Part shown: positions 37,001 to 47,085 of the stretch, piece by piece | Numbering within the stretch: position 1 is the first letter of the stretch | How the letters are laid out: each line of letters opens with the position of its first letter | Assembly: GCA_035582835.1 (NCBI GenBank) | Contig: JAYKAV010002519.1 | Coordinates: 62,001-126,000, forward strand | Direction: 5' to 3' | DNA: 64,000 nt | From: Phoebastria nigripes | Lineage: Eukaryota > Chordata > Aves > Procellariiformes > Diomedeidae | Notes under the pieces: generated by a model | The model's input: the letters and a program-made list of their open reading frames with translations, nothing else | Told to the model about the DNA's origin: nothing | Database searches by the model: none | Made by a program: the position numbers and the translations under genes

Positions 37001-40000
37001 GAAATAGAACAGAATATGGTGCCGATACACTGCAAAAGAATAAATCGTTACAGTTTTGTGGGAAGGCCGCAAGTGCCTATGCATTATGAGGAAACAACTG
37101 TGAAGTTCTTTAAATCCTTTTTTGATTTTGAGAAAACCTGTCATGCATTTATCTGCGCTAACTACTGGAGCAGAAACTAGATACAGTACTTTAAGGTAAG
37201 TTGGGTCAGATTTTTCTGCCATTACTAACATTCTGTCTAAGTCTGAGTTTAAACAGCCTTTGCGCATTTAAGGAGTGACATTTGCTGGCTAAAAATCAAT
37301 TCTCATCAAGATCTCCTTGGCTTATATACTAGAATCCATACTTTGAGGGTCAGAGGAATTATTGAGAATTTAAATGGGAGAACAGGGAAAAAGGGACCAG
37401 AGAAGAGGCTCAGAAGTCCAGTGGGGAAATAGCTTCTTTTCCCCATCCACTATACCTTACTGGACTGCAAGAGAAATAATGAAACCAAAGGAGACCTTAG
37501 AGGAAGCTTATGATTGAGCAAGGTGTATGACTTCTGTCCGTTGAGAGCCAATTTAGGTGAATCTTCAGGCTGAATCTTTGCGACATTTTATTTACTGAAT
37601 GCTGATCTCCAATTGTCTGATAAGAAAGTAAATCAAAATCCATCTACTGGAGATGCTATGAGAGGGATGGGTATGTCTGGCTCTTTCTAGACAGCATCAC
37701 AAGAGGAAAGTGGAGAAGCAGCAAGTGGAAGAGTTGAAATCGCACAGCTGACCCCACACCCTACCGGGTGCAGGTTCAAGGACAGACCCTGTCCCCATTC
37801 CCAGGAGCTCCTCATCACCAGACCAAGCCCTTCCTTCACCATGAGGCCAGACGGCAGAAGCTTTGCAAAGGTAAAGAGATATATAGAAAGCAGGATCGGA
37901 GGAGGTGCTGAAGTTTGCAGTCTCCTGTGTGATGAGGATTCAAAGGCTTCATGGCCAACATCAGTTTCTGTTTAAAAAAAAAAAAAAATTCTTGAACCCG
38001 CTTGCAGTCTCATGTATCACAATCACTAGTGGAAGAAAAGGTCACTGGTCTAATTCTTCATTCAGGCACAGGGAATATTAAAACCTAAGAGGCAATGTGA
38101 GATATCATATACAATAATTAGGATATAACTATGTTCATATATTTTCCTATAGATGAAATTACTTTGTCTGCACTTCTGCTTTAAGAAATTACAGTGGACA
38201 TTGTTCCTATGGTTACCGGGAGGTAGCATTTACAGAGACAGCTGATTTCTATAAAAGGAGCAAAAAATCACTGCAACTGGAATTGTCTGCTGTGTTAAAA
38301 GTCACTTTGCACTGTAATTTTTATTTGTTAAGAGGATGCTGAAGATTTTGCATCTAATCAGGTACAATGTGACTAATTAAACATTTTAGATGAGTAATAC
38401 AGTGTAATTGATTTTGTCAGTTTTTATCNTTTTGTCCGTCGTTGTCCCCCCCCGCCCAGATTTGAGATTTAGGATGTCAAAAAACATCAAGAACATTTTA
38501 GAACAGCAAAGGACAGACTGATCTTAAGTATGGTCAGAAAAGAATAACTAAAAATGAAATCCACTACATGTTGCTGTCTGTAGTACTACCATCTGATCCA
38601 GATTTGAGGTGCATTTGGAAATACTGACCTATTATAATCCACATTCACTGACCACATTATTTTTTTCTTTTTGTCTTTTTTTTTTTTTTTCTCCATATAT
38701 GAGATAAAAGGAAATTTGGAATGATTTATATTGGGAAAGGAGTTGGTCTTCTTTTGAAAACTTAAACCAAAATAATCTTCAATGTAACTCTAGAGGTTTA
38801 AGCAAGGACAGGTTAAAAGGTAGTGAAAAGTTTTACCTGTCTGAGAGGAAAATATTTTGTCAGGATGGTTGATTTAATCTGTTTCAGCGAGCCAGGTCAG
38901 GAATAGACTTCATCAACTTAAAAGTTTTCAAATTTTTCAAATCTTGTTTACAGTGTAAAAAATAATTCACACAAAAATGAAAAGATCTTGTTTATTTGAC
39001 TGATATCTGTTGCTCTGCCCTCGTGGCAATTCTGTTTCAAAGAAGTTTACACTGGTAGAAGAAAGCCTTTGTTATGGATTTAGGGTAGAAGTACCCCAAG
39101 AATCAAGTTGGAGCAAATGTTATCTTTTATGTACTTTCTGTGGGGTCACAGATAAAAGCATCTTTATGATCATGAAGTTTGGTTCTCGTTACACAATATA
39201 AAGCACAAAGAATATTGCCNTTTTATTTCTGCATCATATCTATAACTTCTGTTGGAGCTGCAATTTATATTTTAGAAGCATATTCAGTTTTGATTTGGAA
39301 AAAAACCACAGGATAGATAAAAAAAGTATCTTTTTATATTCAGATTTTTTCTTCATATCACTGATCCTTTTTCTGTAGGTTTTCCCATTCTGTTTTTCAC
39401 TCTGTTCTCTTTTTCACCCCCACTGGATTATTTCGTTTTATTCTCTATTCGCTTGCCTAGCAGGGGAAAACAACAACGAAGCAAAACAAAGCAAATCACT
39501 CCTCAATGGACTGAAAAGCCAAAAAGTTAGTATTCAAGACAAAATGTCAAAACTATGATATTTGAGTAGGTTTCAAAATTAGGCAAAAGTTACTTTGGGT
39601 GCTCTTATAGCTCTGAACGGCTGATTATCTCAAAATTCATTTATTGGCCCAACCAGCAGACCGATGATTAGCTGAACACATTGCTCATCCCTGAGTGTCC
39701 AAGGCCGACTGTTTTTGGGGAGCGCAGTGACTTCATTTTGCTTTAGCTGGGGCTGCATCACTGCTTTCCTCATTCCGAGCAGTTATTTCTGGTTCATCTG
39801 TGGATTTACACTGTCATTCAAAGCAGACACCTGGGTGACATTTACTGTGAATATTAACCATGGGCATCCAGTAAAATGTTTAAACCACGATGCTCCGAAT
39901 CTCATCTCTAACTCANACATTCTCATAAAATGTGAGTGTTGGAGCACAGCAGCACTCATCAGTACAACAAAGCTCGCTCCCCAGGCGCTCACAGCTGACA

Positions 40001-43000
40001 AGGAAAAAAAAAGTCTACACAGAACCCACATGGCAACAAACTTATGCAAATGCACTAATTAAGACTTGGGAATTCACAGAAATTCACTTGAACTCTCTTA
40101 GGAATTTCCTGGCTCTTTTCTTTTGGTCTGAAGGAGCTGCAATTCTTTGTCTTTCAGAAAATGTCTTGGGGCATGCCTGACAGCAAAATGTCATCTATTA
40201 AAGAACAGGCAGGATCATTTTTACTTTGGAGAACACTGAAATAATTACTGGGACAGATTCTGCCATCTTCCTTATATTTCCTTTGGACTATTCAGAAGCA
40301 AATTGCTACTGCAGAGGAGTTGTGAGAACCACAAGATGCTAACAAACGGATTCTGCCACCAGTACTTGCCTTAATTGATTCTTCCCTCTTATAGCGAATT
40401 AATGGGTTAAGTCTATAACTGGTGTAAACTGGAATTTTTCACTGGTTTCAGTGAAAACATATAGGTGCACAACAATTGCAGATATGTCCCAGAGAGGAAA
40501 CTTGAAGAGTAAAATATTGCAGAAGACAGAAAAGAAGACAAAATCTCTTTCTATGTTAATGACTTAGGATCAGAGTTTTTCCAATAGAAACATTTGAAGA
40601 AAACAGGAAAGGGAGTCATCAAGGTTTAAAATGTGTCATGTATAACATTTTTGCTATACAGTGAGAATACCAGTATGGGTGAAATCTTACACTTCCCATA
40701 GCCTTTCACTAAGTACAATATTTTGGAAGAGAAAGGAAGAGCAGAATTGCCATAACTGAGTGTTTGGTACTCAGCTGAGAAGGAACGGTGGGAGGATTCC
40801 CAAACTCCTTACAAATCCTCCCAATGAAGAATGGCAAGAACATGTCATCATTCAAAATCACCTGTCTGCAAACACACATCCTGCATTAAAATTACTTCAG
40901 AAAGGAACCTTGAAGGAACCAGTAAAAGTTCAATTGCTTAAATGAAAGCTCAGCCTCAGCTTAGTGAGGTCTCTAGGTAAAAGCTGGCAGTTTTTCTGTT
41001 GGATAATGTGGACCCTGGGTGTGACGACTTCTCAGCATACAAAGATACTGTACATAGAGAGAAGGCAAACTGCTCTCTGCCACTTACTTCCACAAGAATC
41101 ATGCTTCCTAAAGGTGATTTGCTGTCTTTTCATGCATTCTGAGAAACATGTGAAGAAGGGAGAAAAAAACAAACCCCAAACCCTGACAGTGTTGAAAATG
41201 TTCCAAACCCAAGACTGGTTATTGTACTTCTTCACCTGCTGTCCATTAATATTTAATCTGCACATGGATAAAATGTCAGCTGAGCTGTCCAGAAACATCT
41301 GGATGTTATGATACCTAACAAATCTAATAGGCACAGCTAATGAGCCCAAAGATGGGGAATGCATTATGTAGTTGCTGTTACAGCCTTCACCCAATGAATA
41401 TAAATAGGCTTTCGTTGATCTTTTGTCCTACTAAAATGTAATCCAGTTTATTGAACTGGTGAATTGCATTAACCATTTTGACATTATTTCCTTATAAATC
41501 TAACATGGTGTCCTTGTTCTGTTCTTCGTCTGTACATAACACTAACCAAAAGGAAAGGACAAAATCCCACAGCAGAGAGGGGTTCCAAACCACTGATGGA
41601 TTTTGATTTAAATGGGAAATGTTTTTTAAAGCTCAAAGAGAATACCACATATCTGCAGAAAAGGGCTGGGGAGGAGGTTGGAGGAATGCATTATAAAGGA
41701 CGTATTTCATACTCAGAAGGACACGCATTATAGACTTTGGGCACAAGTAGATGAAGGTTTGTAAGTAGAACTCAGGAAAGGCTTATGTGTCTGAAAGATT
41801 GCCTACTTTTCACTAGTACAATAGTCTATCATGTATTTACAAGCCTCACTTTACAAAGTGAGATCAGCATGGCTACCACAACATGAAATAAATAGCAGTC
41901 TTTAATTAACAGTGGTTATTTTACCATTCCATTTCTAAAACATCTTAAAAATATTTCATAAGCTGGCAGTTATGAACATGGCAATAAAAATTTGCCAAAG
42001 TTGGGGCTGCATATTTAACACGGTCTCTGCTGTTTCTATGCAAGTGACTGAAAGGGTTGAAAACATACAGTTGTGCCTAAGAGACAAAACATACATTTAT
42101 TCTTCCTCTGTCTAATTTCTTCTTCATTCAGCTCACCCTATTTTGTGAAATGCAGGATTAACTGCGTTTGTGGGGTCATTATTGTTTATTGCACGTATGT
42201 TAATATAAACACAAAATAAATGCTTTTACCACCGGGATTTCCAACAGCCATAGACAATATCTAGAATTTTTTTTAAAATAAATAAATAAAAAGCTTATGA
42301 ATCTGAAAAGTTAGATGTAAAAGCTTTTTGATGATAAACACTTAGAACATTTCAGAGGCAGATTTTATTCCTCCTACTGTTTCTACTCTTTACTGTTTAT
42401 ATTCTCATACTGACCTGTGACTCCCTTTCATAGAGCTTCCCGAATGTGCAGACAGGATCGCAGAAAGATAAACAGAAACTTGCTGTATTTGGTACTTTTT
42501 TATTTACTTATTTAATGTTGCAGGATATCCTAAGGACTATGAAGGACCAGTTGTGCAAGTTACTGTGCAGCAACAGAAGAGATAGATTCATGCATCAGAG
42601 GGGGGACACAAATAAAGGACACAGGAGGTGAATGAGCAGCAAACTGCTGCGGTAAGGAAAGCAACAGAGCTCAGAGGAAAAGCAGAAATCACTGTCTGCT
42701 TTTCAGATAACCTGAGAAGAGGAATCTGTAATCAGAATACAAGCAAATATCCTCATAATTTGTTTTTGACAATGGAAACAAATTCTCTGCTATTTTTATG
42801 AGTCAGCTGTTCTGATATCAATTAGACTTTGGGTATTTTGATGAATATTGATGGCTCTGACAGCACCATGTCTGCTGTATAGGCAAAAAAACTAAGGGTT
42901 TATAAAAAAATTAAAACATTAGAATAATGAATGGCTAAAATAGGAATGGAAATCAAATAAGAAATCTTCAGTATCCCTCCAATTACTAGAATCTTTAAAT

Positions 43001-44604
43001 GATCGACTCTTTCTTTAAGATTAGTTGTGAAAAATTAAAAATGGAGAGAAAACTCAGTCTCTTAGATTAAATAAATACTGCACNAGTAAAAGTTTTCACA
43101 AAAGCAAAGAACAAGTGAGGAAAAGGTTGTTAAAAAATTACTGATGAGCTTTTGTGTATGTACAAATGGGTCAATGCATTTATTCTGGACCTGCAGTTTT
43201 TAACTTTGCATATGTTATATAAAGGGAGGATTAAATCTTTTCNATTATTTTTCCCAAAATCTGTGTGGGATGTTAACAATTCTAAGGAATTTTATAAAGA
43301 AAAGGACTATATTAGATATTTACTATGCCTGTCTTTGTAACAATGTACTAGATAGATAAAGGAAATAAACTTGAGCCCAGTGTTTGATATTGAACAATTT
43401 GGTGGGACTGGAACACATTTTGCTCTCTGAAAACGTAGGAATAACAAACATGTCTCTGCCAGAGATGGCTTTCGAGTCACAACAGATGACAGCAAAAGAG
43501 GCCATCTTCTGTCAACATTATCCTCGCTGGATTCAAAGTCCCCAAATGAAGCTCGCATCTCGATAGTGGCTACCATGGCTCAAAATGAAGAATGGGAAAT
43601 TCACATTCCAATATGTATTGCAAAAATTGGTGATGGAAGATGAGAAAGACAACATGCAAGAGCCCAGCTCTGTGCTGCCTTTATTAGATGAGCATTTCCC
43701 CTTTTGGGCATTGTAAATCATAACCAAGGGAGGCTTTTTCACCTGGCAGGATAATTCAAATGTGGGAAAAGTTGTTCTCTTTCTTTATTTCACAGCACAG
43801 CAGAAGCTCGAATAAGTGGGAGAATCAGGCCTTTTGGTTGCAAGTTGTGTTTTTTTTAAGAACCAACCTCCACAAGTATTATTAAGAATAAGAATATTAA
43901 ACTACTGCAGAGCAATGCTTTTNAAAACCTTTCTAAAATAATAGCTCACATCTATACTTATATCTGAGTATTTTTTTTTCCTTTTCAGAATGATCTGTAC
44001 AATATTGCAAATAGTACATATTTATTTTCTCTGCAGCTTTTTGCTAGTTGAAAATCAACTTTGGGATATCTCAAAGATGCAATGTCATCTTCAGATGTTT
44101 AAATTACAGTAATTACAACACCTTCTCATTGCTTGTTACACTTTGGTCTTTTTTCCTCCCTTTATTTCTGTGTTGTTTACTTGACACAGAATTTGCTCAT
44201 AACACTAAAAAATACACCTTAAACAGGGTAATATACCTCACTTTTTCAGCCTTTCCCTGCTTGCCAATTACCATTTTGGATGCATCGCTCTTGTTAATTT
44301 CTGCTGTGCAACATATGGATAATTTCTTTTGATTTCCATTGCATTTACTATTGTAATAACTACTGATAGTTCTGCCAGAGAGTGTTGCCACTTGTCCCTT
44401 GAAATGCAAGAATCTTCTTTGCATGCTGAATGTAACATGGTTGTTCTCTTCAGCATAGCTGATGAGATCTTCAATCAGATTTTAAATATATAAATTCCAT
44501 CACATTATTTCAAGGGTTAATTACATCTTAAAAAAAGTTCTATAGTTTCTAATTACAGCTAGCTTTCAGTTTTGGATGGTTCCTGCTTATACATTTATAT
44601 GCAA
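34096..44604. other. Unique AT-rich noncoding sequence
   Basis: No gene, RNA or identifiable transposon was found in these 10.5 kb. Homopolymers include T15 at 34470-34484, T12 at 35650-35661, A15 at 37974-37988 and T15 at 38676-38690. The longest frames (115-120 codons near 39.7 kb and 41.0-41.4 kb) are overlapping, opposite-strand and domain-free. A possible conserved element at 38150-38400 is noted in the findings. Confidence 0.55.
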
Positions 44605-44715
44605 TTCCCACTACAGTCATACCCTGCCCAATCAATCAAATGCTGCAGGGTACCCCATAATACACTGGAATCCAAAATAGCCCAGATGTGGTATTCCCTC
44701 TGACCACCATAACTG
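44605..44715 (-). pseudogene. Chromodomain remnant of the gypsy integrase
   Basis: In a third minus-strand frame just downstream of the post-integrase region the translation reads GGQREYHIWAILDSSVLWGT and then LQHLIDWAGYDCSG. This follows the chromodomain pattern of vertebrate chromoviruses (EYxVxxILDSRxxRGxLQYLVDWEGYGPEE). The aromatic Tyr, the ILDS and the W-GY positions are kept. The domain is cut off after GYDCSG, short of the usual PEERSW segment. In active chromoviruses this domain directs integration to modified histones. Here it is a relic. Confidence 0.75.
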
Positions 44716-44739
44716 GAGGCAGAGTTCAAGATTGCTGCT

Positions 44740-45078
44740 GGAAGGGGTCTGGGTTCACAGGTTTTAACAGGGAGGTATGAATAACAGGGTGACTCTTGAG
44801 AGCATGTGGAAGCTGCAGCTGAAACACAACTGGACTAACCCAGTCCATGATTTTATAGGGGCCCAGGCAACAGTGGTCCAACCTAGAAGAAGGGTGCACT
44901 GAACAACATGTTGGCTGGACAACCAAACACAGTCCCCAGCCACAAAGTCCAGTGCTGGTCGCAGATGTCTATCTGCATACTTTTTGTAAGCAGCCTGTGC
45001 TTTTTCCAGCTGCTCCTGACGAAACAAATGTATATGCTGCAACCACTGATGGGACTCCTCAAGGGAAAACCCCTGCAC
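44740..45078 (-). pseudogene. Gypsy post-integrase region
   Basis: The frame 44764-45078 contains EKAQAAYKKYADRHLRPALD and FVAGDCVWLSSQHV, the stretch that follows the integrase core (…KxxADRHRRPAPxFxxGDxVWLS). After a frameshift near 44895, the frame 44726-44926 gives LDHCCLGPYKIMDWVSPVVF and SHPVIHTSLLKPV, the GPY/F-type module ending in the conserved HPVFHVSLLKP. The match is clear in both frames. The region normally contributes to DNA binding and integration-site choice. Confidence 0.85.
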
Positions 45079-45676
45079 AGCCGCCCCAGCATAGCTGGGT
45101 GGTCACAGCGATGGACCATATTGCACATAAACTGCTTGGAAGAGCAGACACTGCTGTTATAGGCAAATTCTGCCAGTGGTAGCAGGTAAACCCAGTCATG
45201 CAGATGACAATTAAAATAACAGAGTTACTGCTCCAGGATCTGGTTCGCCTGCTTGGTCTGGCTATTTGACTGTGGGTGATATGGGTTGTAAGGACTGCAT
45301 TGCACCCCCAGCAGACCCAAAAGTTGCATCCTGCAGGATGTGAGCTGCGTCCTTCGGTCTGTGCCCACACAGCCCATGGCAGCCCATGGCAGCGAAATGT
45401 ATGCTGCAAAAACAGGCGCATGGTCTGAGGGGCCAGGGGCAACCTCTTTAGTGGAACAAAAATAGCCACCTTTGTAAACATGTCTACCACCACAAGCACT
45501 GCTTCATGTCCCTGGGACGCAGGCATGTCCACAGTGAAATCCATTGAAATAATTTGCCGTGGCTGCTCAGGAGTTGGTAAGGGTTGGGATAGACCCTGAG
45601 GCCTCTGCGTCGGTCTTCTGGCCTGGGCATAGAGACGGCAAGCCCAAGCACAGCTCACGACGTCTGCATAGACCAA
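45059..45676 (-). pseudogene. Gypsy integrase core, 205-codon remnant with lost catalytic residues
   Basis: The frame begins in the zinc-binding region (CAWACRLYAQARRPTQRPQG, the CxxC part of an HHCC finger). It continues into the start of the integrase core with QIISMDFTVDMPASQG, where the first catalytic Asp is retained, and EAVLVVVDMFTKVAIF. The second catalytic position (normally in SDRGxQF) reads AQTEGRSSH and has lost the Asp. Downstream the frame is shifted: the expected YHPQSNGQTER block can be read only in another frame, and a stop lies in the LEQ-LRCY region near 45225. As a result the last third of this open frame is out of phase with the family. It is a fossil, not a domesticated integrase gene. 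Confidence 0.85.
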
Positions 45677-45700
45677 AGGCCATCAGGAGGTTGGGATGAC

Positions 45701-46035
45701 TCAATGCAGAGTCTTCAGACAACCACCATGCCCCACTGTCAGCACATCATGGCAGCTCTGAAGGATCTGTGTCCCCAGCTGAAGGACCTGTGTCCTCAAC
45801 GGGGACGTACAGCTGCTCATCTCCACGTGGACAGCCACCCTTCTCCTGCAGGTCCTGCAAAGTATCCCCTCCCCAAGACTGTGTGACCAAAGGATCAATG
45901 GCCATCTCAAGATGCACAGAACTTAAAAAGGCATTGGCAGGCACAGCCACAACAAAACATTGTGGAGTGAGAAAATTAAAATGGGCTGGATCCACCTTTA
46001 GGACAGGCTTAAAGTGAGAGAAAAAGACATGAGAT
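45701..46035 (-). pseudogene. Gypsy pol: linker and integrase N-terminal zinc-binding region, broken
   Basis: One minus-strand frame (45747-46079) carries HFNFLTPQCFVVAVPA and then GCPRGDEQLYVPVED, which correspond to the conserved pre-integrase stretch of Ty3/gypsy elements (…CPxGxLYVP). A second frame (45701-45910) carries LRTQVLQLGTQILQS and a degenerate version of the SGHPGxxRTL block. The frame therefore changes between about 45790 and 45830. The zinc-binding histidines are only partly preserved; the cysteine pair follows in the next fragment. The upstream limit is where similarity is lost, not a defined end. Confidence 0.75.
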
Positions 46036-46944
46036 TCAAAGGCTCTAGCAGGCAATACCTGCAAGAGGTTGACAGGCAATAGCTGGAAAAGGTTGAGCTC
46101 TCCTGCCAGCCAGTTTTATTAGTTCTTCTGAAAAGCCACCAAGGGCATTCATAGACATAATATTTATAAACATTGTCTCCTTTGTACAGATAGCTCGTAA
46201 CCCTGACAGGAACATCCCCCACCCCAAACCTCCAAACCCTGCTCTCCACAATGTTCTCCCAAAAAACATGGATAAGAAGCATAAACAACATCAAGGAGAA
46301 AGGGCTGCAGCAAAGCTAGGAGGGCATCTGGAGAAAGACCCTGGCAGATGGTACCAAGAAGAAAATTCTATGGAAATGGGCCAGAAAATCTTCCTGTATG
46401 TTACAATGGAAACTGCAGCGATTCTCCCCAGAGGAAGGGCTCAGCTAAGGTGGCTTTTGGGGAGAGTGCTATATAAACATGAACTTTGCAAAATGGACTC
46501 CTTTCACAGATGTAGCTTACCCGTGCCAGCTGACTATAATCCTCAGCTAAGCATTCATATTTTCTTAACAACTAATATGAAATTAGTCTGAGTAAATTAT
46601 CCAGAAGTAAATATCATGTATCTTTTTTTTTCCTACTTATGTTACTTTTCGCTTGTCTCCATGCCTATGGACACCACCCATCTCCTTTGGAGAGAGGTGG
46701 TTTTTTTTAAATTCTAGTCATAGTTTTTGTAACATTCATGATTTAGCCTCACTTTTCAGGGCTAAAACTTTTTTATTTTAAGCTTTTTTTTTTTCTTTCC
46801 CCATTGCAATTTGTCCAGCTCCGCTTGTACAGCAGCAATTTCATGGACCAAAGCCTTCCACTGGGGGTAACAGAATATATGTAACAATTTATATTGAGTT
46901 TCCATCATGTTGTACCAGTTGCCACATATGAATGAATTTAGGTT
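46036..46944. other. Unidentified sequence next to the gypsy fragment
   Basis: On the minus strand, 46290-46040 contains AATAAAACTGGCTGGCAGG near 46100 and two nearby copies of a CTATTGCCTG/GTATTGCCTG phrase, so it might be part of an LTR or another element. On the plus strand there is a TATATAAA near 46470 within CTATATAAACATGAAC. Neither has termini or a direct repeat that I could recognise. A 107-codon plus-strand frame (46268-46591) has no domain. Confidence 0.35.
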
Positions 46945-47085
46945 TGCAACACCCCTGTGAGGTAGGGACATATTGATTTTCCTTTATTACAGATTGGGAA
47001 ACAAAGACTTTAAGCAACAAAGCCTCAGTCAATCACAGAGCCAAGAGCAGATCCCAATGTTCCCAAAACCTGACTTGTGTTGGCT
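46945..47085 (-). repeat. MIR-like SINE fragment
   Basis: The plus strand reads GCAACACCCCTGTGAGGTAG, then TTATTACAGATTGGGAAACA, then TTTAAGCAACAAAGCCTCAGTCAATCACAGAGCC, split here by small gaps. This follows the complement of the MIR core (CAACAACCCTGTGAGGTAGG, ATTTTACAGATGAGGAAACTG, AGGTTAAGTAACTTGCC, CACACAG, GGCAGAGCC). The match is about as good as expected for this very old amniote SINE, and the orientation is minus. The ends are approximate. Confidence 0.7.

Larger units (their letters stand above)
44605..46035 (-). mobile_element. Ty3/gypsy (chromovirus-type) LTR-retrotransposon, decayed pol fragment
   Basis: On the minus strand the order of remnants is that of the 3' half of a Ty3/gypsy pol gene. 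First comes the linker between RNase H and integrase (CFVVAVPA, then GCPRGDEQLYVP) at about 45750-46030. Next are the zinc-binding region and integrase core (45059-45700), the post-integrase region ending HPVIHTSLLKPV (44740-44930), and finally a chromodomain remnant (44605-44715). Frameshifts and stops are frequent. No reverse transcriptase, gag or confident LTR was found on either side. A sequence at 46036-46300 has an AATAAAA on the minus strand but is not identifiable. Ty3/gypsy elements with chromodomains are well known from fish, amphibians and some reptiles and, to my knowledge, are rare in birds. Confidence 0.87.

Noticed and set aside
44908..45182. Plus-strand frames over the gypsy fragment
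   Set aside because: Antisense shadows of the minus-strand integrase remnant.
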